Below, piece after piece: positions 40,728 to 49,815 of a stretch of 64,000 nt of DNA (positions are counted from its first letter, which is position 1; every line of letters starts with the position of its first letter). The stretch is from NCBI RefSeq assembly GCF_900541275.1, contig NZ_UQJH01000001.1, positions 310,001-374,000 of the forward strand. Reading direction: 5' to 3'. Made by a program: the position numbers and the translations under genes. The notes below the pieces were generated by a model that searched no databases, was not told the origin of the DNA, and was given only the letters and a program-made list of their open reading frames with translations. Source of the DNA: an uncultured Porphyromonas sp. Lineage in GTDB: Bacteria > Bacteroidota > Bacteroidia > Bacteroidales > Porphyromonadaceae.

Positions 40728-43199
40728 TCACAGTCGCACTGAGCGGAGTCGAAGCGAATTGAGCACCACTAGGACGGAGCTGAAGGCCATCGCAGCGGCT
40801 GACACTGCCGGATCGATCACCACAGAGGTGAATAGTCCAGCAGCAAGTGGGATTGCAACAATATTGTAGATGGACGCCCAGAGGAAGTTTTCATAGATGA
40901 TTCGAATAGTCGACTTGGAGAGATGGATGGCGCGCTCGATAGCAAAGGGAGAGTTGCCGAGGGCTGTCACCTGTGCTACGTCCGTCGCTATATCGCTGCC
41001 ATTGCCCATAGCAATACTAAGGTCGGCAGAGGCAAGCGCCGGGGAGTCATTGATCCCGTCGCCCACCATAGCAACTACCCTACCATCCTTGCGCAGGTCA
41101 TCGACATAGCTCTTCTTATCGAGGGGCAGCATGCCGCCCTGAGCCTTCTGAATGCCGAGGGGAGCTGCTATGGTATCAACCCGAGCCTGAGTGTCGCCCG
41201 AGAGGAGGTGTAGCTCTACCCCGATCCGCTCTCTCAGTCGACTAAGAGCTATCTCAGTCTCGGGATGCAGCTTATCCTCGAGGACAAGCAGTGCGAGCAG
41301 CTCTCCGTCGCAGGTGTAATAGATAAGGGTGCTATCCGGGTGGAGGCTCTCCAGCTGCTGCATATCCTCAGTCAAGTCAGGATCGCCGACAAATCGCCGC
41401 TGACCTGCCCGATAAGTCTTACCCTTGTAATCGAAGGCGATCCCTCCCCCAGCAGTCTCCCTTACCTCCACGGGGAGATCCTCCTCCACCCGATGACCGT
41501 ACCGAGAGACGATCGCACTCGCGAGCGGGTGCGATGACTTCTCCTCCGCTTGCACCAAGAGCGACTTCAGCAGATGGTTGTCCTCTGTGGTCCACTTGGC
41601 ATCGACCACCTTGGGCTGTCCGATGGTGATGGTCCCTGTCTTATCTAGTACGACATCGGTGACCTTACCCAGCTGCTCCAGAGCGACAGCATCCTTGATG
41701 AGGAGACCATTGCGAGAGGCCTTACCCATGGCAACGGTGATGGCGGTAGGAGTCGCAAGCCCCAGGGCACAGGGGCAGGCGATTACCAGGACGCTGATCG
41801 CATGATCCAGTCCTCTAAGCCAAGGCTCCGGGGCGTCAGAGCAGAACCCCCAGAGGCAGAGAGTAAGAAGTGCGATGAAAAGCACAGCAGGGACAAAGAC
41901 CGATGCTATCCTATCTGCAATACGCTGAATGGGTGCCTTACTTGCCTGCGCTCGACGGACGGTAGCAATGATCCTGCCGAGAAGTGTTTTACGCCCCACC
42001 TTGGTGGCACGGATGATGGCAGCCCTGCCGACAGAGAGAGAGCCTGAGAAGACCTCATCTCCGGCCACCTTCTCCACCGGGATAGGTTCGCCTGTGATAC
42101 TGCTCTCGTCAAAGGCACCCTCTGAGAGGAGGATGCCGTCCACGGGTACCCGATCCCCCTTACGTAGCATGACCTCATCCCCTATCCTCAGTTCCTTAAT
42201 ATCGCGACGGACGAAGCTCTCACCCACCATCACCATAGCCTCTTGTGGAGCGAGGGACATCAGCTTGCGGAGAGAGTCAGTAGTCCGTCTCTTGGCTCGC
42301 TCCTCAATGTATCGACCGAGGAGGATAAAGGTCATAATCATCCCTATGACATCGAAGTAGGTATGCATCAGCCCGACCTGTGCCGGCTCCTCTACAAAAA
42401 TGAAGCGGATGGTGCTGTAGAGAAAGGCGACAGTGGTACTTATGGCAATGAGGGTGTCCATCGTGAAGGATCCCTTGGTGAGCTGCTTCATCGCCCTACG
42501 CACGTAATCCCCGGCAGCATAGATGTAGATAATTGCTCCGATGGCAAAGGAGAGAATATAGGTAAGCTTAGAAGAGAGACCTATGCTCTCGTGGGTCATC
42601 ATCAAACCCATGGCAAGGATCGACAACAAGGCAGTGAGGACCAGCTTACGCAGCAAAAGGCGAAGAGCTCTCTCTTGCGAGCTCATCAGCTCTCTGTCCT
42701 GTACTTCTGTGTCCTCATCGATCAGCATATCGTAACCGATGGACCGTACAGCCTCCCGAAGCTTGACTGGAGAGGTCTCTCGATCATCATAGGAGATGAG
42801 TGTCCGACCCTCCATCAGATTGACCTCCGCATCGCGCACGCCCTTTGTCTTGAGGAGCCGCTCCTGCACGGCACTTACACATGCGGCACAGTGCATCCCC
42901 GTCACGGTGAAGAGTCGCTTCTGTGACACCTCGGGCTCATCGGTGGGGTGAGCAGTGGCACCCTTAGGAGTCGCAGGATCCTCACCGGGCAGCACCAGAG
43001 TGTAGCCCGCATCACGCACAGTAGCCTCAAGCTCCTTAGTATCGGTCAGTTCATCATCGTAGGTGATTGAGATGCGACCATCCTCAAGAGAGACCTCTGC
43101 AGACTCTACACCTGAGAGCCCCTCGAGAGCCTCACGAACATGCTTTGCGCATCCCTCGCACATCATTCCCTCCACTTGGCATTCTATATTTCGTTTCAT
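40728..43199 (-). CDS. copA: Copper-translocating P-type ATPase
   Basis: This 823-residue P1B-type ATPase exports monovalent copper from the cytoplasm. Two N-terminal HMA metal-binding domains carry EGMMCEGCAKHV and GMHCAACVSAV. About eight transmembrane helices follow, with the CPC motif IACPCALGLATPTAI in TM6. Catalytic motifs are SSITGEPIP (actuator), DKTGTITIGQP (phosphorylated Asp), SHPLASA, and MVGDGINDSPAL. Two HMA domains and CPC favour copper or silver over zinc or cadmium. It is a single-gene unit with a TACATTTG -7 element about 30 bp upstream. No CopZ-like chaperone or CueR-like regulator gene is adjacent. Confidence 0.94.
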   Translation of the reverse strand: MKRNIECQVEGMMCEGCAKHVREALEGLSGVESAEVSLEDGRISITYDDELTDTKELEATVRDAGYTLVLPGEDPATPKGATAHPTDEPEVSQKRLFTVTGMHCAACVSAVQERLLKTKGVRDAEVNLMEGRTLISYDDRETSPVKLREAVRSIGYDMLIDEDTEVQDRELMSSQERALRLLLRKLVLTALLSILAMGLMMTHESIGLSSKLTYILSFAIGAIIYIYAAGDYVRRAMKQLTKGSFTMDTLIAISTTVAFLYSTIRFIFVEEPAQVGLMHTYFDVIGMIMTFILLGRYIEERAKRRTTDSLRKLMSLAPQEAMVMVGESFVRRDIKELRIGDEVMLRKGDRVPVDGILLSEGAFDESSITGEPIPVEKVAGDEVFSGSLSVGRAAIIRATKVGRKTLLGRIIATVRRAQASKAPIQRIADRIASVFVPAVLFIALLTLCLWGFCSDAPEPWLRGLDHAISVLVIACPCALGLATPTAITVAMGKASRNGLLIKDAVALEQLGKVTDVVLDKTGTITIGQPKVVDAKWTTEDNHLLKSLLVQAEEKSSHPLASAIVSRYGHRVEEDLPVEVRETAGGGIAFDYKGKTYRAGQRRFVGDPDLTEDMQQLESLHPDSTLIYYTCDGELLALLVLEDKLHPETEIALSRLRERIGVELHLLSGDTQARVDTIAAPLGIQKAQGGMLPLDKKSYVDDLRKDGRVVAMVGDGINDSPALASADLSIAMGNGSDIATDVAQVTALGNSPFAIERAIHLSKSTIRIIYENFLWASIYNIVAIPLAAGLFTSVVIDPAVSAAAMAFSSVLVVLNSLRLRSVRL

Positions 43200-43228
43200 A
43201 CTGCAATTTCTGTATCTGGTTGGTAGGA

Positions 43229-43236
43229 CAAATGTA
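43229..43236 (-). promoter_or_regulatory. Candidate -7 element of copA
   Basis: The minus strand reads TACATTTG, an exact TAnnTTTG match 30 bp before the copA ATG. The -33 position has no clear TTTG. Confidence 0.5.
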
Positions 43237-43332
43237 CGATTTTAGCTACATATAGTCAGGAAAAGAGTAGCTCACCGAGACTAAGATGTCGGTGAGCCAT
43301 GCAGGGCCACTATACTAGACTCAGCCCTCTTT

Positions 43333-43406
43333 CTAATACCGATATTAGTGCGCACTACTACCGGTATTAGTGTCGACTAACACCGGTAATAGAAATACCT
43401 CTGAGG
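43333..43406. repeat. Dispersed intergenic hairpin repeat, copy C (short form)
   Basis: Unit 1 CTAATACCGATATTAG (43333-43348) is identical to the other copies. One 22-bp unit, a 6-bp spacer and the inverted unit follow, so this copy is one 22-bp unit shorter than copies A and B. The flank ACCTCTGAGGA matches copy D closely. It lies in the ~300-bp gap between copA and the next operon. Confidence 0.82.
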
Positions 43407-43439
43407 AATAAGGGGATGACACTATATCCAAGAGAAAAA

Positions 43440-43476
43440 AAGAGTGTACACAGACGATGCGTCTGCATACACTCTT
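43440..43476 (-). terminator. Terminator of the fimbrillin-nuclease operon
   Basis: AAGAGTGTA (43440-43448) pairs with TACACTCTT (43468-43476), and an inner stem CAGACG/CGTCTG closes on ATG. On the minus strand a run of seven T follows. It is 25 bp after the last stop of the five-gene operon. Confidence 0.9.
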
Positions 43477-43501
43477 ATGATGGGCATCAGGTTGAGCTAC
43501 C

Positions 43502-44593
43502 CTACTGCCGTTCCTTGACGAGGTAGGTGATCACAGGGAGGTGGTCGCTGTAGCCATTGATGAAGGTGTTTCCCTCAAAGGTACGGTGCGGTGTCCCCTT
43601 ACGGCTGCCCTCCTGCCGAATGAGGAAGGAGCGATTGAAGATCTCCACCCTCCAGAAGCTAAGCGACTTCCGAGAGTTGTCAAGAAGTGGCTCGGTGAGG
43701 ATCATCTGGTCGAAGAGGTTCCACTTTCCTTGATAGGTCAGTGTCCCTATACCTTGGGCGTAGGGCTCCCAGGTGGCATTGAAGAATCCTCTCTCTCCAA
43801 CCTCCTCGGGAGTACGCTTGGCACCCAGGACTTTGGCGGTACTATTGTCCACCGGATCGTCATTGAGGTCCCCCATGATGATGAGCTTTGCCTTGGGGTT
43901 GTCTTTGTATAGAGAGTCCGCGATGTGCTTGGAGAGCTTGGCGGCAGTCTCACGATAGATGCTGGAGGACTTTCCTCCGTAGCGAGAGGGCCAGTGACAG
44001 ACGAGCACGTGGAAGGGTTCACCGGCGAGCACTCCGCTTACAAGCAGCTGGTCCCGTGTGCGGTAGCCGGGGCGGAAGTCGATCTCAGGATAATGGTAGG
44101 CCTTGTAGTCGGTGACCTTGAAGAGCTTGGGGTTGTATAGCAGAGCCGTCTCGATGCCTCGCCAGTCGGGTGAGGGGACATCAATCACCTGCAGTCCCAT
44201 ATCGGCAATCTCCGGACGAGAAACGAGGTCATCGCAGACCCGCTTATTCTCCACCTCAGCGAGACCGATGATAGCCGGTCCGGCGGGGGTCACCTCACGC
44301 CCCAGCCGGGCAATCACCGAGGCAATGTTGTGGAGCTTTTTCTCATACTTCGCTTGGGTCCAATTGTAGGGACCGGAGGGGAGAAACTCATCATCCCCCT
44401 TGTTGTCAGTATCGTCCTCTGCATCGAAGAGATTCTCCACATTATAGAAGGCGACCGCATAAGCCTCATACTTGGTCTCTGACGTAGCGGTCCGATCACT
44501 TGAGTGACGCGAAGAGCCACAAGAGGTGGTAAGTGTGAGGAGAAAGAGAATCCCCACAAGGAGAGATAGCCTTGGCTTAGTTGGCGATATCAT
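43502..44593 (-). CDS. EEP-family lipoprotein (endonuclease/exonuclease/phosphatase)
   Basis: This is a 363-residue lipoprotein with lipobox LTTSC (Cys25). EEP motifs are VAFYNVENLFD, IGLAEVENK (metal-binding Glu), SPDWRGIETALLYN, LVCHWPSRYGG, IIMGDLNDDPVDN, and NGYSDHLPVITYLV (catalytic Asp-His). It resembles the large secreted Bacteroidetes endonuclease-like group rather than sphingomyelinase. It is the last gene of an operon with a nuclease fusion and a TonB-dependent receptor, and overlaps the DUF5689 gene by 17 bp, so a role in nucleic-acid or nucleotide breakdown at the cell surface is plausible but unproven. Confidence 0.88.
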   Translation of the reverse strand: MISPTKPRLSLLVGILFLLTLTTSCGSSRHSSDRTATSETKYEAYAVAFYNVENLFDAEDDTDNKGDDEFLPSGPYNWTQAKYEKKLHNIASVIARLGREVTPAGPAIIGLAEVENKRVCDDLVSRPEIADMGLQVIDVPSPDWRGIETALLYNPKLFKVTDYKAYHYPEIDFRPGYRTRDQLLVSGVLAGEPFHVLVCHWPSRYGGKSSSIYRETAAKLSKHIADSLYKDNPKAKLIIMGDLNDDPVDNSTAKVLGAKRTPEEVGERGFFNATWEPYAQGIGTLTYQGKWNLFDQMILTEPLLDNSRKSLSFWRVEIFNRSFLIRQEGSRKGTPHRTFEGNTFINGYSDHLPVITYLVKERQ

Positions 44594-46016
44594 AGTTCTT
44601 TGTCTTCATTGAGTCTATTGTAGAGCCGGAGCCCTCAGAGATTACCTTGCCACCTCCGAGAGTCTTTAGCTTGAGCTCCTTGATCTCCCACGAGGAGGTC
44701 TGACCATCAGGAGAGGTGTACTTAAGGGCAAAGCGGACGGCGCCCTGACCGAGGACGGACTTGGGGAGGTCTATCGTGGTGTCCATAAACTTCCAGCCCT
44801 TACCCTCGGGCAGTGTAATGGTGACCGGGGCCCAAGTGGCGGAGGAGGGTTTGCCAGACTTGTAGTCGGTGGAGACGACTAGCTGATGACACTCCTTGAT
44901 CGTAGCGGAGGTAGCAAAGTTGATTGCCTGCTTGAAGGTCAAGGTCGCAGAGGTGACACCGGTCAGATCAAGGAGCGGAGAGATAAGCCAGTCCTCGTTG
45001 GCGTGACCGGTGGTGCCATCGTGACCGCTCATGAAAGCAAAGTGGTCATAAACCTCACCGGTGGTTTTATTGCTCTGGTGCTTGATCCTCCAGGACTGCT
45101 CGCCCTTGACACTCACTGCCACAAAGGGTGCAAGATTCTTACTGAAGGGGGCGTCTAAGATCACTCCCCCGGTCTCGGGTGTCGGCTTATCGCTACCACC
45201 ATTATCTGATGGATCAGAAGGGGTCGTACCGGGAGCAAAGCCGATCACATCCTCGCGAGAGCGGAGGAAGAGCTGGTAGTCGTTGCCAAACTTAGAGAGG
45301 ACCGCAACGATCGAGCCGGTACCCTCCGGCAGCTTGTCTGCAGCAAAGTCGGCATAGCCACTATTGCGGACAATGATTGATGCACCCTTGCCATCGGTAA
45401 TGAGACGATTGACAGTCTCCTGTGCGGGAGCAAAGGGCTGACCCTTCTGCTCAAAGTAGACATTATCGATGCGGATCAGACGCCCCACAAGGTCATCGGA
45501 GAGGTCGGAGATCTTGACAGTCTTAGGCTGCACAAGGTCGGCATTGGGCCAACCATTAGGCAGCATCTTCTTCTTCACGATCTCAAAGGGGATCCGATTC
45601 TTCACTGCTGTGGGATGAGCGATGGACGGCTGGCCGCCATACATACTGATCGCAAGACCGTGGAGGTCAATGAAGACCTCCTGCCCCACAGGATAGGTCC
45701 CGGCGATCTCATTCTGATCGATGCTCACAGCGATACCTCCGGTCTCATCCTGGATGTAGATCTGCTTATAGATATTTCCGGAGACGTCGTTGGCCGAGAC
45801 GACCGCCTTGAGGACATACTCATACTCGATCTCCTTAGAGGTGCGATCAGCGAGGTCAGAGTACTCTCTCTTGAGCTCAGCTATGGTGACATTGGGCGTC
45901 AGACCCTCCACCTTAGGCTCAGTGAGGAGCGGTGCATCGTACTTCAGGTCGCTACAGGACGAGATCGTCACGATAGCTGCTGCGGCGAGTGCCAGTAATT
46001 TTAGTCCTTGTTTCAT
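44577..46016 (-). CDS. DUF5689 (OB-fold-like) lipoprotein
   Basis: This 479-residue lipoprotein has lipobox ISSC (signal 1-20). Residues about 45-260 fit DUF5689, an OB-fold-like domain: YVLKAVVSANDVSGNIYKQ, IQDETGGIAVSIDQNE, GQEVFIDLHGLAISMYGG, VGRLIRIDNVYFEQ. The C-terminal half (about 285-460) is a choice-of-anchor/jelly-roll type domain with SWRIKHQSN, EDWLISPLLDLTG and ATLTFKQAINF. OB folds often bind nucleic acids or sugars. It sits between a TonB-dependent receptor (29 bp) and an EEP lipoprotein (17-bp overlap), a trio that I believe recurs in Bacteroidetes. It may be the surface ligand-binding partner of the receptor in place of SusD. Confidence 0.82.
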   Translation of the reverse strand: MKQGLKLLALAAAAIVTISSCSDLKYDAPLLTEPKVEGLTPNVTIAELKREYSDLADRTSKEIEYEYVLKAVVSANDVSGNIYKQIYIQDETGGIAVSIDQNEIAGTYPVGQEVFIDLHGLAISMYGGQPSIAHPTAVKNRIPFEIVKKKMLPNGWPNADLVQPKTVKISDLSDDLVGRLIRIDNVYFEQKGQPFAPAQETVNRLITDGKGASIIVRNSGYADFAADKLPEGTGSIVAVLSKFGNDYQLFLRSREDVIGFAPGTTPSDPSDNGGSDKPTPETGGVILDAPFSKNLAPFVAVSVKGEQSWRIKHQSNKTTGEVYDHFAFMSGHDGTTGHANEDWLISPLLDLTGVTSATLTFKQAINFATSATIKECHQLVVSTDYKSGKPSSATWAPVTITLPEGKGWKFMDTTIDLPKSVLGQGAVRFALKYTSPDGQTSSWEIKELKLKTLGGGKVISEGSGSTIDSMKTKNYDIAN

Positions 46017-46045
46017 ATCGTAGTATATCTCGGATTGTCTGGTGA

Positions 46046-48799
46046 TTAAAAGATGTAGCCGGCATTAAAGAAGAGGTTAATGCCCTGCATATAGTAGTGC
46101 TTATTGCCGAAGCGCTCGGGGTATTTCAGATTGACACGTCCCTGCTCGTACCCACCGGTGATGATGTCCCTCCGATTGGTGAGATTCTGGATGGAAAAAT
46201 TGAGGTTGACCCTCTGACGACCGGGGAGGTAGATGATCTTACCGATGCTTAGATCAAGGGTGTATCCACCCTTGAAGCGCTCCTGAGTGGTGAAGCTCCG
46301 GAAGGCTGCATACTCCTCAGGATTATACCCCGGGACGCCCTCGGGGCGCACACCGATGTAACTGGAGGCAAGTCGGCGGATAGGTGCCGGATCTATGTGG
46401 TTGTACCCAAAGCCATTGACATTGAAGTTGAGGAACCAATAGTTAACAAAGTAATTGATACCCAGGGTGCCGACCATCTGAGGTCGTCCTCCGATGTACA
46501 GATTCTTCATATAGACCCTCTCCTCGCGATTCTCGATCTTACCATTGGTCGAGTTCATAACCCCCATCGGGTCATTGGCGTAGAAATACTGGGAGACAGT
46601 ACCGACGAGGTCGAGACTGAGTGCGTCTGTAGCCTTGACGCTGATGCCCGCCTCAATGCCACGATGCACCTTCTCCATATCGTATAGGGTGTGGTAAACA
46701 AACGTCCGCTCCACATCGTTGTAGTACGCGATCTTACGCATATCGTCCCAGAACTTGGTGTAGAAGAGCCCAAGTCGACCCGTCACTCGAGGAGTCGAGA
46801 AGACGTAACTGAGATCGACAGATGCATCACAAACGGGCTTGACATCATCGACAGTGATCTCTGTAACGTTAGGATTGACGTACATATCCCACACTAATGG
46901 CGGGCGTGACTGGTAGACGGCATTACCAAGGAGGAAATGGTGTCCACTAAACTTATACGTAAAGCCCACCTTAGCATCCCCGGTGACAAAGCCGTAGGAG
47001 CGCCCTCTGCCATAGGAGCTATCAGGGTAGCGACCATTGCGCATATACCCCTCACGGACCATATTCGTGTAGGCGATTCGACCGCCATAGTAGAGGTCCA
47101 GGTGAGCCCAGGTATGGCTATTCTGCACCCACGCCTCAGCAGAGTGCAGGTCGTAGCCGTAGTCGTAGCCGAAGACATCACCCTCATAGACTCTTCTGTC
47201 CGCACGATTGAGGTCATTCTGGATCCTGTCGTGATCACCGGGGAAGTCCCGCTCAGCAAACTTGTCCACATCGCGAGCAAACTGAGCCCCCATCAGGTCC
47301 TCGACCGTCTGGTACTGTCTTGCCCGACCGAAGCGATACCCAATCCCACCGGTCACCTTGAGGGTAGATGTGATCTGCTTACTTAGGGTTGAGTTAATAG
47401 TAGCCTCAAAGAGGTCGTTGTTACGACCCTGCACCATATAAATTGCCGAGCCATCACCAGTCCGATTATTCAGCTCATTGATCTGATAGAGCTGATCCCA
47501 ATTAATCTGAGAGGTACGCCCCGACTGCCACAGGTAGCGGTAGTAGTCCTGCACGTCGGGTGCTCCGGTAAAGTAAGAGGGCAGATAGCGGTAGTAATCA
47601 GGCCGGGGATCCGCACCATTGAACCAGTCGAGGGAGCTCTTCTGGTAGTGACTGTAGTGGACCCCGAGCGCTGTCGTCCAGCTGGTGAGCATATCGGGCT
47701 TCCAATCGTAGGTAAGTATCGCGGTGGGGTCGTAAGAGGTGACGATGCGAGAGTTGCGCTTCTTGCCATTCTGCCAGCCCCAGTTGGGATTATAGCTGTA
47801 GCATCCTGCGAGACGGACCGCCTCATCAACGGAGGCTCCCTGCTGACCTCGACGGACCGGCGAGCCAAAGGTGATCAGACTGAGTGCCTGACGCCCCTCA
47901 TCCCACTGGTACTCTGCTCCGAGAGCATAGGAGAGATTTTTATAAAAAGTGCCCTCCACTACCCCCTCATGGGCATACCGACCACCGAGGAGAGCGGTAA
48001 AAGCCCAGCCACTGTCCATAAGGCCGGTATTGTAGCTTACCATCGTCCGGGCGTAATAATTGCGGTTGGTCCCGGTGAGTGTGAGCTTTCCCCCTCGGCT
48101 GTAGCTTGAGGGGCGCATATTGATATTTTGTGATCCTCCAAGGTCGCCAAAGGAGAAGTCCGATGGCCCTACATAATTGATCACATTACCATTTCTCGTA
48201 AGGTCATTGATGGCCCCGATGGAGGAGTAATTGAAGACCCCACGTATTAAGTCATTGAAGGCAACGCCATTGATGTACCGCTGCTCATATCGGCTGTCAT
48301 ACCCTCTATTGCGGTAGCGAAATTGGGAGAAGCGGAAGCCGGCAGTCTTGAGAAAAAGGTCATTGGAGAGGACGACCGTGGGGCTAATCGTCTGGTCGTT
48401 GCCCGTCTCTCCCACCTCCAAGGCATCGACAATGCCGATGAGGGACTGATCGGCCTCCATCTTAGTCACGTGCACCCGGAGATCTCCCAAGTCCGTAACT
48501 CCATAGTCGGAGATAGTCACCTCAATCCTCTGATCAAGAATATCGCTCCCTGATAGGCTCAAGTACTCCACCCCGGTGGAGGGGACGACAAACCTAAATC
48601 GCCCATCGGAAGAGGTGATCCACGAGAGACCGCTTCGCTCCAGATGGACACGTACACCGGCGACCGGATCACCGCCCTCGCTCTCCACTACCCGTCCAAT
48701 GATGACCGGATCGGGAGACTCCTCCTGCGCCAAGAGCGGAGAGAACCCGGAGACAGTAAGGATGAGCGAGAGTGCCGCTACTAATTTTCGTCTAAACAT
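46046..48799 (-). CDS. TonB-dependent outer-membrane receptor without SusD partner
   Basis: This is a 917-residue receptor. The signal peptide is residues 1-25 (PLLAQ). A CarboxypepD_reg-like domain (about 33-115) has GRVVESEGGDPVAGVRVHLE. A plug region and a beta-barrel rich in aromatic strands follow (GYDSRYEQRYINGVAFND, YALGAEYQWDEGRQALS), ending with FFNAGYIF, a typical C-terminal Phe. It lacks the SusC-type LQGRMPGV signature, and no SusD gene is near, so it is a receptor of the non-SusC type. It is 63 bp downstream of a fimbrillin-like gene and 29 bp upstream of DUF5689. The substrate is unknown; nucleic-acid breakdown products are a possibility from context. Confidence 0.88.
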   Translation of the reverse strand: MFRRKLVAALSLILTVSGFSPLLAQEESPDPVIIGRVVESEGGDPVAGVRVHLERSGLSWITSSDGRFRFVVPSTGVEYLSLSGSDILDQRIEVTISDYGVTDLGDLRVHVTKMEADQSLIGIVDALEVGETGNDQTISPTVVLSNDLFLKTAGFRFSQFRYRNRGYDSRYEQRYINGVAFNDLIRGVFNYSSIGAINDLTRNGNVINYVGPSDFSFGDLGGSQNINMRPSSYSRGGKLTLTGTNRNYYARTMVSYNTGLMDSGWAFTALLGGRYAHEGVVEGTFYKNLSYALGAEYQWDEGRQALSLITFGSPVRRGQQGASVDEAVRLAGCYSYNPNWGWQNGKKRNSRIVTSYDPTAILTYDWKPDMLTSWTTALGVHYSHYQKSSLDWFNGADPRPDYYRYLPSYFTGAPDVQDYYRYLWQSGRTSQINWDQLYQINELNNRTGDGSAIYMVQGRNNDLFEATINSTLSKQITSTLKVTGGIGYRFGRARQYQTVEDLMGAQFARDVDKFAERDFPGDHDRIQNDLNRADRRVYEGDVFGYDYGYDLHSAEAWVQNSHTWAHLDLYYGGRIAYTNMVREGYMRNGRYPDSSYGRGRSYGFVTGDAKVGFTYKFSGHHFLLGNAVYQSRPPLVWDMYVNPNVTEITVDDVKPVCDASVDLSYVFSTPRVTGRLGLFYTKFWDDMRKIAYYNDVERTFVYHTLYDMEKVHRGIEAGISVKATDALSLDLVGTVSQYFYANDPMGVMNSTNGKIENREERVYMKNLYIGGRPQMVGTLGINYFVNYWFLNFNVNGFGYNHIDPAPIRRLASSYIGVRPEGVPGYNPEEYAAFRSFTTQERFKGGYTLDLSIGKIIYLPGRQRVNLNFSIQNLTNRRDIITGGYEQGRVNLKYPERFGNKHYYMQGINLFFNAGYIF

Positions 48800-48862
48800 A
48801 TATACCTTTTTCTATGATTGGCAGTAAAAGCAAATACTCAGTCAAAACCTCTTTGAGTGATG

Positions 48863-49777
48863 CTAGTCAACTGATATCGTGCCGGCCTCAATGATCACGT
48901 CCTGCATCGGCAGGATGGTTCCCTCCGAGGTGGTGATCTTACCGGAAGTGGCATCCCCACCATCCGTCAGCTTCAGCTCTATGATAGTCTGAGTCCCACT
49001 CTTGAGCAAAATGTCCTGAGTAATGGGAAAGGTAAAGACATACTCGCGGGTGAAGATCCGCAGGGTCATCCCCTTAAGGCTCTGACCTGGGAGGAGATGT
49101 AGATCAACACTCCCGGAGAGGGGTCCATCGGTAGTGATGGACGCAGTGGAGCTACCCTTCTTCTCCCCGATGGTCACCGAGCCATCCCTCACACTGACCA
49201 TACCTGACAGGGCTACCCCGATCAGCTCCAGTCTCGCACCGGAGAGATCAACGCCCGAGAGACTAATCTTGAGAGCCGAGAGGACGGGATAGAACTCCAA
49301 GACTGTCTCAGTCTGATCGGCAGCCACTCCCGTCACAGGGCGAGAGAGGTAGAGGGCAGAGGTGGTTGTCAAGGGGAGATATTCCCCATCGGCAAGCTCC
49401 TCGGTGTATGGATAGTAGGCAATCAACTCATAACTCTTACCTTCCGGCAGACGAATGCCCGACCTGGCAGCGACGAAGTGACCTCCTAGGGATGTCATCG
49501 TAGTATACTTGACATTAGAGACCAGTGTCTTGCCATCAAGAAGCGCTGTGACACCTATGGCATCACGATCGTGCCAGCGAGCGCCAGCCTGCAGGTCGTT
49601 GCCCTTGAGAATACCTGTCAAGCGGAGATTACCGGACCGTATAAGATACGGATCCTCGACATCATCGGGAGCACAGCCTGCCGAGCAGGACTGCGGTCCC
49701 CGACAGCACGAGGAGAGCCCAAGTGAGAGCAAGCACACAGCGGCAAGTAGCGTGTGATAGATCGTGTGACGTGACAT
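48863..49777 (-). CDS. Fimbrillin-like lipoprotein
   Basis: This 304-residue lipoprotein has a signal peptide with lipobox LSSC (Cys24) and a Cys-rich start (CCRGPQSCSAGCAPDD). Two beta-sandwich halves follow the pattern of the fimbrillin/Mfa-like family: WHDRDAIGVTALLDG, YELIAYYPYTEEL, EFYPVLSALKISLSGVDLS and GQSLKGMTLRIFTREYVFTF. Fimbrillin N-terminal domains carry the same AYYPYT motif, which also occurs in the nuclease fusion just upstream. It lacks the partner genes of a fimbrial locus, so it may be a surface adhesin or an assembly cap related to the fusion protein. No catalytic residues were seen. Confidence 0.72.
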   Translation of the reverse strand: MSRHTIYHTLLAAVCLLSLGLSSCCRGPQSCSAGCAPDDVEDPYLIRSGNLRLTGILKGNDLQAGARWHDRDAIGVTALLDGKTLVSNVKYTTMTSLGGHFVAARSGIRLPEGKSYELIAYYPYTEELADGEYLPLTTTSALYLSRPVTGVAADQTETVLEFYPVLSALKISLSGVDLSGARLELIGVALSGMVSVRDGSVTIGEKKGSSTASITTDGPLSGSVDLHLLPGQSLKGMTLRIFTREYVFTFPITQDILLKSGTQTIIELKLTDGGDATSGKITTSEGTILPMQDVIIEAGTISVD

Positions 49778-49815
49778 ATATATATTCGTTTGTACTGATT
49801 CGGGATGGGATGAGA

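Noticed and set aside
40728..43199. Zinc/cadmium-type P1B ATPase
   Set aside because: Two HMA domains with CxxC and a CPC motif in TM6 favour monovalent copper or silver; no zinc-type soft-ligand insertions were seen.
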